From Bacillus sp. ISL-18 (GTDB taxonomy: Bacteria > Bacillota > Bacilli > Bacillales > Cytobacillaceae), in NCBI RefSeq assembly GCF_018613415.1, contig NZ_JAGGQG010000023.1, positions 16,432 to 80,431 on the forward strand: a DNA stretch of 64,000 nucleotides. The letters are read 5' to 3'. Below are positions 26,210-34,308 of the stretch, one piece after another (position 1 is the first letter of the stretch; each line of letters begins with the position of its first letter). Below the pieces are notes generated by a model that was not told the origin of the DNA, ran no database searches, and worked only from the letters and a program-made list of their open reading frames with translations. A program made the translations under genes and the position numbers.

Positions 26210-27088
26210 TTAGAAGCTATCGGGATTCAGACGCTTGTTGTCGGTAGTAGACTCATTGACGGAAGCGTCGCCGTCTTTATTCACTTTTGCTTCTTCACGC
26301 TTAACATTTTCCGTTACTTGTTGGGTTTCCGTAACTTCCTTTTTATTAATCACCAGTTCTTCGGTCACGACAGGCTTCTTCGTGACTTCGACTTTCTCCT
26401 CGACAATTGGAACACGGATGGTTTCATCATCGCCTATAGGCGTGGTTGTATCTGCTTCCGTTCCATCCACTGCCCGTCTTTCGATGCTAACCTCTTCATG
26501 TTGTACAGGAACATTTACCGTTTGCTGTTCTTCAACGACATCCTTTTTTACCTCTACTTCACCTGTCTGAACACGTTGTTTATTAACATCCAGCTGTTCC
26601 TCGCGAAGCTTTATGGAGTGCGGTGAATCTGTGTCAAGAGTATCATCAAGATCCATTTGTCCACTAGCAAGGGTTCCTCCGGAGACATCATCGGCAACAC
26701 CAACATTGCCTGTTCCTCTTTCACCAAGGAGCAGAATCATTCCAGAATTGAGATCATCTTGGTATTTTAGTGCATCTGCTTGATTAATGCCCTGGGCGAC
26801 CAAATGGTCATAATAGGTAGTTCCGCTGCCATCATTTTGATACATTCGATCCTCAAATGGGGTAAACAGGCTTGCGAAGAACCCACGGTCCTCTTCTGTA
26901 TCGGTCTCCCTGGCTGCGGCTATCTCTTGAGAAGCAACGCCTGTTTCCTCTTCGATAGAGGAAGGGACATTTGTTGTATTAGCAATAATTGACAAGTCTT
27001 TTACAGAATATCCTTGGTTCTGAAATTCCTCTATGGCCTGAACCACTTCATCACTGGAATTATAAACTCCTAATACTGTTTTACTCAT
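26210..27088 (-). CDS. General stress protein with YflT-like and DUF2382 (YsnF/AvaK) domains
   Basis: Acidic, hydrophilic 292-aa protein. The N-terminal domain (about 1-120, VLGVYNSSDEVVQAIEEFQ) resembles YflT/general stress protein 17M. The C-terminal half (about 160-270) carries the DUF2382 pattern of paired LREEQLDVNKQ...TGEVEVKKDVV repeats found in YsnF. The start at 27088 follows GGAGG by nine bases; an in-frame ATG five codons upstream overlaps that ribosome site. A sigma-B-type promoter lies 52 bases upstream. Role unknown beyond stress induction. Confidence 0.85.
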   Translation of the reverse strand: MSKTVLGVYNSSDEVVQAIEEFQNQGYSVKDLSIIANTTNVPSSIEEETGVASQEIAAARETDTEEDRGFFASLFTPFEDRMYQNDGSGTTYYDHLVAQGINQADALKYQDDLNSGMILLLGERGTGNVGVADDVSGGTLASGQMDLDDTLDTDSPHSIKLREEQLDVNKQRVQTGEVEVKKDVVEEQQTVNVPVQHEEVSIERRAVDGTEADTTTPIGDDETIRVPIVEEKVEVTKKPVVTEELVINKKEVTETQQVTENVKREEAKVNKDGDASVNESTTDNKRLNPDSF

Positions 27089-27139
27089 AGTTATTGCCTC
27101 CATTTCTCATTTGTTAGCTTATAGGCTTACAAACTATAC

Positions 27140-27165
27140 TTACCCGGCAAAGCATCATCGGAAAC
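27140..27165 (-). promoter_or_regulatory. Sigma-B-type promoter
   Basis: On the reverse strand: GTTTCC, a 14-base spacer, GGGTAA, against the consensus GTTTAA-N12-14-GGGTAT. The match and the stress-protein domains support each other. Confidence 0.65.
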
Positions 27166-27331
27166 AAACTTTTCCTGATAATTAAGAAGTTAAGATTTAA
27201 ATAGAGGGGAGTTTTTCAGTTAACCACTTCACAGAAGGGGTTGATTGGCCTATTTTTTTTGTATCGCTGGTCGATATAGCTCTTGTAAATAAAGCCAAAA
27301 ACCCTCATATTAGAAGGAAAGGAGGCACGAT

Positions 27332-28039
27332 ATGCGACGTGATATACAACCGAATGAACGAGCTTTCTCGTCTAAGGAAGTAGCCGAAGATGTGGGGATT
27401 GCAACACCCACTGTTCGTAAGTATGGCCAAATCTTAGAGCGGAATGGATATGAGTTTTTAAAAGATGGCGATCGGCGTATTTTTGTTCAAACTGACATCG
27501 AAGCGCTTATAGCGCTGCGCGATACAGAGAAACCCTTGGACGATACAGCAAAAGACCTTGCGTATCAACAAAAAGAGAGGTTAGAAAGCTCAAATGAGCA
27601 GGAGATTGCCATATCCGATACATATGAAAGGCTGCCCCAAGATCCCAACCAGTTAAAAGAAATTTTAATGTTTGTAGTCAATGAACTGGCAGCCTCGCGA
27701 GAAATGAATGTCCAACTGAAAAACGATATGGCGGAGCTTAAAGTAACGGTTTCCCGGCTCCAGCAAGATCATCATGCAATCAGTTCCAGTATTGGAAATT
27801 CAGCGCAAAAAACTCATACTAAAATTGAAAAATTAACTGAACAGCAAAAAACATATCATGAAACTATGCTGCATCAAGAAAGAGAAATAACTGAATTTCT
27901 ACAAAAGGAATTACAAAATTTGCGCGATGAACAGCAAAAAGAATGGCTTTCACAAAATGAATTTAATAAACGTTTAGAGGAAACGATACAAAATCCTAAA
28001 GGGAAATGGGAATGGTTTTTCTCGTTATTTCGAAAGTAG
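27332..28039 (+). CDS. MerR-HTH / coiled-coil protein (DUF3967-type)
   Basis: A 235-aa protein with a MerR-like winged helix at the start (FSSKEVAEDVGIATPTVRKYGQILERNGY), a linker, a long predicted coiled coil (about 110-210, rich in Glu, Gln, Lys) and a short C-terminal WEWFFSLFRK typical of DUF3967 proteins. The architecture recalls RacA and plasmid-associated regulators, which bind DNA through the HTH and oligomerise through the coil. ATG with AAAGGAGG upstream. Monocistronic; DNA target unknown. Confidence 0.8.
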   Translation: MRRDIQPNERAFSSKEVAEDVGIATPTVRKYGQILERNGYEFLKDGDRRIFVQTDIEALIALRDTEKPLDDTAKDLAYQQKERLESSNEQEIAISDTYERLPQDPNQLKEILMFVVNELAASREMNVQLKNDMAELKVTVSRLQQDHHAISSSIGNSAQKTHTKIEKLTEQQKTYHETMLHQEREITEFLQKELQNLRDEQQKEWLSQNEFNKRLEETIQNPKGKWEWFFSLFRK

Positions 28040-28340
28040 GGGGAGGATGTCTGCTTTAAGTCCATATATCGCCGATATGGAGGAAAAACTTAATCTTGCA
28101 GCTACTTGAAAGAGAAAATAACTGACATATAAAAGGATCTCCTCCTAAAACCACGGTTTTCCTGACTCCTTCATTTTTCGACAAGCTCAAATTCTATTTA
28201 AGCAAATTCCCGGGAAATATCTACATCTTCCGAGTCGATATCGACAAATATTCATCGTGATTTGTCGGCAGGATCCATTTTTACTTTTGTCATTTATTCA
28301 AACAGGTGAACCACATCCATTAATGGAGTGGTTTTTTTGT
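28040..28340. other. Gene-free interval rich in palindromes, ending in a terminator
   Basis: No credible gene. It holds TCCATAT-ATCGCCG-ATATGGA (about 28058-28078), GTCGATATCGAC (about 28234-28245), CGACAAAT-N10-ATTTGTCG (about 28242-28267) and a good terminator AACCACATCCA-TTAA-TGGAGTGGTTTTTTT (28309-28338). The density of inverted repeats right after a DNA-binding protein gene is noteworthy; function unknown. From 28341 to 28535 the sequence is A+T-rich and unremarkable. Confidence 0.5.
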
Positions 28341-28535
28341 TGTTCATCTTTTAATGGGACTCGAATTATAGATTGATTCCTTTATTAAGATGGAATCATT
28401 TTATTTCTCTGAAAAGAGTCAGAAAAAACCTCTATAAGGTATTTTTTACAGATACAAATTACTTCGCCATACTAACATTCGTGTTAACCACATTTCATGG
28501 CCATTTTAAACTAATAAAATATATGATTTCATCAT

Positions 28536-28577
28536 TTTACGAACATTAAATTATAGTTTAACTATAATATTCGTATT
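28536..28577. promoter_or_regulatory. Candidate PurR operator (two inverted PurBoxes)
   Basis: TTTTACGAACATT and, inverted, AATATTCGTATTT each match the PurBox AWWWCCGAACWWT at 11 of 13 positions. The CGAA and TTCG cores are 26 bases apart, the geometry I recall for the B. subtilis pur operon. A separate 17-bp palindrome TTATAGTTTAACTATAA lies between them (28551-28567). It sits immediately upstream of the promoter of a purine-related operon. Confidence 0.6.
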
Positions 28578-28582
28578 TTGTA

Positions 28583-28611
28583 TTGCCAAACCGATTTTTA
28601 CTACGTATAAT
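28583..28611 (+). promoter_or_regulatory. Sigma-A promoter of the ABC/adenine deaminase operon
   Basis: TTGCCA, 17-base spacer, TATAAT. It is one of the best promoters in the window, 88 bases before the first start codon. Confidence 0.8.
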
Positions 28612-28698
28612 CTTAAATGTAAGAGAAAGAACCGAACCCTTGAATGATGTTCATCGTCATTCGATACTATTTTTTTGACTTGGAAAGTGAGGCCAGAT

Positions 28699-29535
28699 AT
28701 GACGCAGCGTAGAATCCCTTATCTCATCTTGGCTCCAGGATTGATTCTCTTGATTTTATTCTTGGTGTTACCCCTTATCTCCATTATCTTTCCGACGTTC
28801 TTTAACGGAGGAATTACCTTTTCGAATTATACTGCGTTCTTTTTGGATGAGTATAACTTTGGTATCTTATGGCGGACGATCAAGGTTTCACTGATGGCCA
28901 CACTTATTTGTGTAGTCGTTGGAGTCCCGACTGCCTACTATATTTCGCAAAGTCCCAAAAAGTGGCGCGGACTGTTAATGTCGATTACATTGTTTCCGTT
29001 ATTAACGAATTCAGTTGTGAGGAGTTTCGCTTGGATTACCATTTTGGGGCAAGACGGGATTGTTAATCATGCATTACTAACGATTGGCCTAATTTCAAAA
29101 CCGCTTACCTTACTTTATACAGAATTCGCCATTATCATTGGCTCAGTTTATCTCTTCCTTCCTTTAATGGTAATAACATTAGTGGGGATTTTAGAGAACA
29201 TTGATTCTGAAATTATGGAAGCTGCAGAAACGCTAGGGGCCAATCGCTTGATTGCGTTTGTGAAAGTTATATTGCCCTTAAGTGTGCCTGGGATTATTGT
29301 TGGCAGCATTTTGGTGTTCACAGGGAGCATGACAGCCTATACAACCCCGCAATTATTAGGCGGAAACAGAAACATCATGCTTGCCACCTTCTTATATCAA
29401 AATGCAACGGCATTAGGAAACTGGCAAGGTGCAAGTGTCATTGCCCTGATTATGATTGTGGCCACCTTAATCGTAATGAAGTTATTCAACTTGATTGCGG
29501 GCCGCTTGGATAAAAGAGGTGAAGTGAATGCGTAA
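28699..29535 (+). CDS. ABC transporter permease (PotB-type)
   Basis: Inner-membrane subunit of 278 aa with six hydrophobic helices and the EAAxxLGA coupling motif (EAAETLGANRLIAFVKVILPLSVPG, abbreviated EAAETLGA) near residue 180. ATG 28699 is chosen because AAAGTGAGG lies six bases before it. It pairs with the overlapping next permease. The family imports polyamines, putrescine or similar small cations, but the neighbouring deaminase genes and PurR-like operator argue for a purine-related ligand here. Confidence 0.9.
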   Translation: MTQRRIPYLILAPGLILLILFLVLPLISIIFPTFFNGGITFSNYTAFFLDEYNFGILWRTIKVSLMATLICVVVGVPTAYYISQSPKKWRGLLMSITLFPLLTNSVVRSFAWITILGQDGIVNHALLTIGLISKPLTLLYTEFAIIIGSVYLFLPLMVITLVGILENIDSEIMEAAETLGANRLIAFVKVILPLSVPGIIVGSILVFTGSMTAYTTPQLLGGNRNIMLATFLYQNATALGNWQGASVIALIMIVATLIVMKLFNLIAGRLDKRGEVNA

Positions 29536-30307
29536 AAATATCGGATTAAAAATCTCTGCCATTCTGGTGTTTGCCTTTCTTTTAATTCCTTTACTTATTA
29601 TCATCGTGACTTCTTTCGGAACAAATCCTACCATTCAATTTCCGATTAAAGGATTTACTTTTGAATGGTATAGCAAGGTATTTACAAATGAATCCTTTAT
29701 GGACAGCTTTTCACTTAGTCTAGAAGTAGCTTTTATTGCGACTCTCTTGGCATTAGTCATTGGTGTTCCAGCCGCCTATTCCTTGGCGCGTCACACGGTG
29801 TTCGGACGAAATTGGATTAAGAGCTTTTTCCTTTCCCCGACCATCGTACCTGGGGTGGTCGTGGGCTATGCTATGTATCAATTTATCGTGATTAAGTTTC
29901 AATTCCCGATCATCCAAGGGCTGCTATTAGGTCATTTCCTAATTTGTCTTCCTTATGTCATTCGTGTTGTAGGTTCAACGATTGAACAGCTGGATTTTTC
30001 AATAGAGGAAGTTTCATGGACATTAGGCTGCACAAAGCTCCAATCGTTTATCAAAGTGGTGCTTCCAAACATTACTTCGGGAATTTTTGCTTCCTTCATG
30101 CTGGCATTTATTAATTCCTTTAACAATATACCCGTATCGCAGTTTTTATCAGGACCTGGTGTAACGATGCTGCCAACGAGCTTAATGAATTATATAGAAT
30201 ACAACTACGACCCATCTGTTTCAGCTTTATCGGTCATTTTAATGCTTGGTACGATTATTCTGATGTTTATTATTGAGAAGACATTAGGTTTAGCAAGTAT
30301 TTCATAG
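29528..30307 (+). CDS. ABC transporter permease (PotC-type)
   Basis: Second transmembrane subunit, 259 aa, six helices, with the coupling loop EEVSWTLGCTKLQSFIKVVLP (core EEVSWTLG) near residue 160. It overlaps the previous gene by eight bases with GAGGTGAAGTG as ribosome site, so the two are translationally coupled. Forms the heterodimeric channel with PotB-type partner. Confidence 0.9.
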   Translation: MRKNIGLKISAILVFAFLLIPLLIIIVTSFGTNPTIQFPIKGFTFEWYSKVFTNESFMDSFSLSLEVAFIATLLALVIGVPAAYSLARHTVFGRNWIKSFFLSPTIVPGVVVGYAMYQFIVIKFQFPIIQGLLLGHFLICLPYVIRVVGSTIEQLDFSIEEVSWTLGCTKLQSFIKVVLPNITSGIFASFMLAFINSFNNIPVSQFLSGPGVTMLPTSLMNYIEYNYDPSVSALSVILMLGTIILMFIIEKTLGLASIS

Positions 30308-30349
30308 GAGCTGATAAGATGTTTACATCGAAGGAGGTAGAACCGCACA

Positions 30350-31390
30350 ATGTCCTATGTTGAATTAAACGATATTCGTGTCAGTTATGACAATAAAACC
30401 AATATCTTAAAAGATTTAAATTTATCAATCGAAAAGGGAGAATTGGTTTCCTTGTTAGGACCATCAGGCTGTGGAAAAACCACCACTTTGCGTGTCATTG
30501 CCGGACTAATTGAGCCAAATGATGGTGAGTTCCTTGTTGACAATCAAAATTTAACAAAGGTGCCTGTTCATAAACGTGAATTTGGAATGGTATTCCAAAG
30601 CTATGCACTGTTTCCCCATCTAACGATTAAAGAAAATGTTGCTTTCGGTTTGAAATTACGTAAGGAAAAAAAGGCCGCTATTGACAAACGAGTAGAAGAT
30701 ATCTTAGCGATTACTGGCTTAGAGGAGCTTGGGGACCGCTATCCTAAACAGCTTTCAGGCGGACAGCGCCAGCGTGTGGCTCTAGCACGCGCCTTAGTCA
30801 TCGAACCGAAATTATTATTATTAGATGAACCATTGAGTAACCTGGATGCCAAATTGCGCTTGGCGATGAGGATCGAAATTAAACGGATTCAAAGCCAATT
30901 GGGGATTACATCCGTGTTTGTCACTCATGATCAAGAAGAATGCTTCTCCATTTCAGACAGGGTTGCCGTGATGAATAAAGGTGTAATTGAGCAATTCGAT
31001 ACACCTGAGGAAATTTATAAAAATCCTAAAACAGAATTTGTTGCCCGCTTTATCGGCTTTGAGAACTTTTTTGAGTTAGCACTGACTGAAGATTGGAAGT
31101 ATAGAGCGGTGGATGGAACGATTTTCGAAAGTACCGGTAAATTTGGCCAAGGAAAACGGACAGGAACGATTCGTCCGGATGATATTGAGATTACAGCAAG
31201 CAATGAATCTGATACGAATAATAGGGTGAGTGGAAAGATAAAAGTCCGAACCTTTCTAGGAAAGTCATACCAATATGAAGTGGAAACCCCGATTGGAACA
31301 TTATTAGCAAATAAAGCAGATGATGTGATTTACCAAGTGGGGGACATGGTAACGTTAGTTATTCCAGCTCACAAATTAATTATAGTTTAA
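30350..31390 (+). CDS. ABC transporter ATP-binding protein (PotA-type)
   Basis: 346 aa. Walker A GPSGCGKTT at about 37-45, Q-loop FQSYALFPH, signature LSGGQRQRVALARAL, Walker B LLLLDEPLSNLD, H-loop VFVTHDQEE, and a C-terminal TOBE domain (about 270-346) as in MOI/spermidine importers. ATG with AGGAGGT upstream. Energises the two permeases encoded just before it. Confidence 0.95.
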   Translation: MSYVELNDIRVSYDNKTNILKDLNLSIEKGELVSLLGPSGCGKTTTLRVIAGLIEPNDGEFLVDNQNLTKVPVHKREFGMVFQSYALFPHLTIKENVAFGLKLRKEKKAAIDKRVEDILAITGLEELGDRYPKQLSGGQRQRVALARALVIEPKLLLLDEPLSNLDAKLRLAMRIEIKRIQSQLGITSVFVTHDQEECFSISDRVAVMNKGVIEQFDTPEEIYKNPKTEFVARFIGFENFFELALTEDWKYRAVDGTIFESTGKFGQGKRTGTIRPDDIEITASNESDTNNRVSGKIKVRTFLGKSYQYEVETPIGTLLANKADDVIYQVGDMVTLVIPAHKLIIV

Positions 31391-31442
31391 TAGAAAATCA
31401 TCCTAAATAAGGACAAGCCAACTAAGAAAAGGGGATCGAAAA

Positions 31443-32504
31443 ATGAAAAAGAAATTAGGATTAGTAAGTCTAACATTAGTAACTGCAAGTGTATTGGCTG
31501 CATGCGGAGGCGGCGGTGAAAAAACGGCAAGTAAGGAAAAACCAAAAACTTTGGTCATCTCCACATTTGGTTTGGAAGAAGATAAAATGCAAGAGGATGT
31601 CTTCAAGCCTTTTGAAAAAAAATACAATGTAAATATTGTGTTAGAAACAGGTACAAGCTCTGAGCGGTTAACAAAATTAAAAAGCAATCCAAACTCAACT
31701 GTTGATGTTATTGAATTATCCCAATCAAATGCGGCGGATGGTGTATCAGCAGGTTTATTTGAAAAAGTGGACACATCAAAAGTTCCTAACATGGAAAACT
31801 TAATCGATAGCGCAAAGGAATTATCAGCAGATGGTTCTGGCCCGGCATACACGTTGAATAGTATCGGGATTGTCTACAACAAAAAGACAGCTGGCAAAGA
31901 TATTAAGGAATGGGATGATCTATGGGACAATTCATTAAAAGGGAAAGTCTCCATTCCTGATATTACGACCACATTTGGACCAGCGATGCTTTATGTAGCA
32001 AACAATCACAAGAATGCAGACGCAAAAACGATTAGTGGAAAAACAGCTTTTGAAGGAATCACTGATTTAGCTCCAAACGTGGTAAAAACATATAGCAAAT
32101 CTTCCGATTTAGCGAATATGTTCCAATCAGGAGAAATAGCTGCTGCGGTTGTCGGCGACTTTGCTGTTCCGATTATTACCGAGTCTAACCCAGATGTTGC
32201 CTATGTAGTTCCAACATCCGGAACATATGCAAACTTTAATACAATAAACATTAACAAAAACTCTAAAAATAAAGACCTAGCTTATAAATATATTAACTGG
32301 AGATTAAGCCAAGAGGTTCAAGAAAAAACGGCAGTATCTTTAAATGAAGCGCCAACCAATAAAAAAGTAGTATTAAACGAGGAAACAGCTAAAAATAAAA
32401 CGTATGGCGATGTTGCGAAACGCACAAATAAGGTGGATTCAAACCTTGTCAATAAAAACCTTGCGTCTTGGATTAATCAATGGAATCGGATTTTGAATAA
32501 ATAA
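31443..32504 (+). CDS. ABC transporter substrate-binding lipoprotein (PotD-type)
   Basis: 353 aa. Lipoprotein signal with lipobox VLAAC and modified C21, then a type II periplasmic-binding fold (LVISTFGLEEDK..., SSERLTKLKSNPNSTVDVIELSQ, GIVYNKK, DIWDNSLKGK-like WDNSLKGKVSIPD). The polyamine-binding acidic residues of PotD are not obvious, so the ligand may differ. ATG with AAAGGGG upstream. A partial terminator follows, a usual device for making the binding protein in excess. Confidence 0.9.
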   Translation: MKKKLGLVSLTLVTASVLAACGGGGEKTASKEKPKTLVISTFGLEEDKMQEDVFKPFEKKYNVNIVLETGTSSERLTKLKSNPNSTVDVIELSQSNAADGVSAGLFEKVDTSKVPNMENLIDSAKELSADGSGPAYTLNSIGIVYNKKTAGKDIKEWDDLWDNSLKGKVSIPDITTTFGPAMLYVANNHKNADAKTISGKTAFEGITDLAPNVVKTYSKSSDLANMFQSGEIAAAVVGDFAVPIITESNPDVAYVVPTSGTYANFNTININKNSKNKDLAYKYINWRLSQEVQEKTAVSLNEAPTNKKVVLNEETAKNKTYGDVAKRTNKVDSNLVNKNLASWINQWNRILNK

Positions 32505-32518
32505 AAAGGTGTTAAGGG

Positions 32519-32550
32519 GAAGGCTGAGGATTAATTCTTGGCCTTTTTTC
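32519..32550 (+). terminator. Partial terminator between binding protein and adenine deaminase
   Basis: AAGGCTGAGGA-TTAA-TTCTTGGCCTT followed by T-rich sequence. The next gene begins 34 bases later with no promoter, so read-through is expected. Confidence 0.65.
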
Positions 32551-32583
32551 TCTTTATACGTACTCGGAGGGTGGAGAAGTGTG

Positions 32584-34308
32584 ATGAAAGTCGATTTAGC
32601 AATCATAAATGCACAGGTTTATAACACGTTTACCAAAAGGTTTGAAAAGAAAAATGTGTGTATTATCAAAGATAAATTTTATTATATTACGGCTGAAGAA
32701 ATGGATCAATTTCAGGTAAGCGAGGTAGTAGATGCAAAGAATCGTTATCTAGTACCGGGATTAATCGATATTCATATGCATATTGAAAGTTCAATGACTT
32801 CTCCATCTATTTTTTCAGAGGCCGTGTTAACCCATGGGGTAACAACCGTTGTCGCTGACGCACATGAGATTGCAAACGTGTTTGGTATGGAAGGATTGGA
32901 GGTGTTCTTTTCTCAGCCAAGTGTTATCGATACTTTCTTTGCGATTCCATCCTCGGTCCCTTCAACCACGCCGGAATTAGAAACGACAGGCGGCTTTATT
33001 GGTGTGGAAGAAGTGAAGCAGCTCCTGAAGCATCCGAAAGTCATTGCTCTAGGCGAAGCGATGAACTTTAATGGGATTGTTAATGAACCGGATTCATTGA
33101 TTCGGCAAATTTTACGCGAAGTTCAAAGTGATCGGCCGTTCATGCCTTTAGAAGGACATATTCCGCGTGTTTTAGGATTAGAATTAGCCAAATTTTTATA
33201 TGCGGGCTTAACAGCTGATCATACACATCAATCGCCGGAATCGATTTATGAGAAAATCACGAATGGGATGTTTTTAGAATTTCAAAAAAAGTCGATAACC
33301 CCTGAAAATATCCGAGTCATTGTTGAAAATCAGTTCTATGAATATATCGCCCTCATAACCGATGATGTGATGGCGGACGATTTGTTGGAAGGACATTTGG
33401 ATGCCAACGTGCGATTGGCCCTTTCTTGCGGAATGCCAGTAGAACAGGCTATCTATTGCGCTACCTATACACCTGCCAGACGAATGGGATTTCAGGATCG
33501 GGGTGCGATTGTCCCTGGATTTAAGGCAGACTTTTTATTAATCGATCATATCGAAAGCTTTACGATTGAGGCAGTTTATAAGGATGGAAAATTGGTGCAC
33601 AAACGGGGAACAGATATCCAGTATCCAACTAATAAACCTGCTTTTCCAGAGCATTTTTATCAGTCCGTCCATTGCCGTGAATTAACATTGGAGGATTTAC
33701 GTTTCAAGGTCAAAGCATCGGAAAAGGCAATCGCCAACGTGATTCAAATCTCAGAAACGGGTACCTTTACCGAACATGTAAAGCGTGAGGTTAACGTCGT
33801 AGATGGATTTTTGGATTGGGAGAATAGCGGGTTAGCCTTGATTGTTGTGATGGAGCGTTATGGGAAAACAGGTAACATCGGCTACGGATTTGTGGATAAA
33901 GCGTTATATGAAAAAGGAGCTGTCGCCACTACTTGGGCCCATGATCATCATAACTTAATGGTGATGGGAACAAGTTCTGTGGATATCTTAGCCGCACAAA
34001 AGCAATTATTGGACATGCAAGGGGGTTATGTCGTCTCCCAAGCTGGGATGGTCCGAGCGGTGTGCCCTTTGCCGGTTGGCGGCATTATCAGTGATGCACC
34101 GATACAAGAACTAGGGTCGCAATTGAAAGAAGTCCGTCAAGCGATGATTAAGTTAGGCTACCGTAACAGCAATGAAATTATGTCTTTCTCAACTTTATCC
34201 TTGCCGGTATCACCTATTATCAAAATTACTGACAAAGGGATGATGAATGTTCGCTCTCAAATGATGATCCCATTGGTGGAGGGTGAGAAATTTGAGAATA
34301 CTTATTAA
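32584..34308 (+). CDS. ade: Adenine deaminase
   Basis: Converts adenine to hypoxanthine and ammonia. The amidohydrolase metal site HMHIESSMTSP near residue 60 is diagnostic of the Ade family, followed by VADAHEIANVFG, GHIPRVLG and the C-terminal Ade domain with AQLKQL-type helices and GGIISDAPI. 574 aa from ATG 32584, with GGAGGGTGGAG upstream; the in-frame codons back to 32509 run through a terminator and are not coding. It would channel imported or salvaged adenine into hypoxanthine. Confidence 0.92.
   Translation: MKVDLAIINAQVYNTFTKRFEKKNVCIIKDKFYYITAEEMDQFQVSEVVDAKNRYLVPGLIDIHMHIESSMTSPSIFSEAVLTHGVTTVVADAHEIANVFGMEGLEVFFSQPSVIDTFFAIPSSVPSTTPELETTGGFIGVEEVKQLLKHPKVIALGEAMNFNGIVNEPDSLIRQILREVQSDRPFMPLEGHIPRVLGLELAKFLYAGLTADHTHQSPESIYEKITNGMFLEFQKKSITPENIRVIVENQFYEYIALITDDVMADDLLEGHLDANVRLALSCGMPVEQAIYCATYTPARRMGFQDRGAIVPGFKADFLLIDHIESFTIEAVYKDGKLVHKRGTDIQYPTNKPAFPEHFYQSVHCRELTLEDLRFKVKASEKAIANVIQISETGTFTEHVKREVNVVDGFLDWENSGLALIVVMERYGKTGNIGYGFVDKALYEKGAVATTWAHDHHNLMVMGTSSVDILAAQKQLLDMQGGYVVSQAGMVRAVCPLPVGGIISDAPIQELGSQLKEVRQAMIKLGYRNSNEIMSFSTLSLPVSPIIKITDKGMMNVRSQMMIPLVEGEKFENTY

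Noticed and set aside
26235..26626. Open frames on the + strand across the stress-protein gene
   Set aside because: Serine/threonine- and phenylalanine-rich shadows of the low-complexity YsnF repeats on the opposite strand; no ribosome site.
28060..28120. 20-codon ORF starting ATGTCTGCT after the DUF3967 gene
   Set aside because: The ribosome site abuts the start codon with no spacing and the frame is too short to support.
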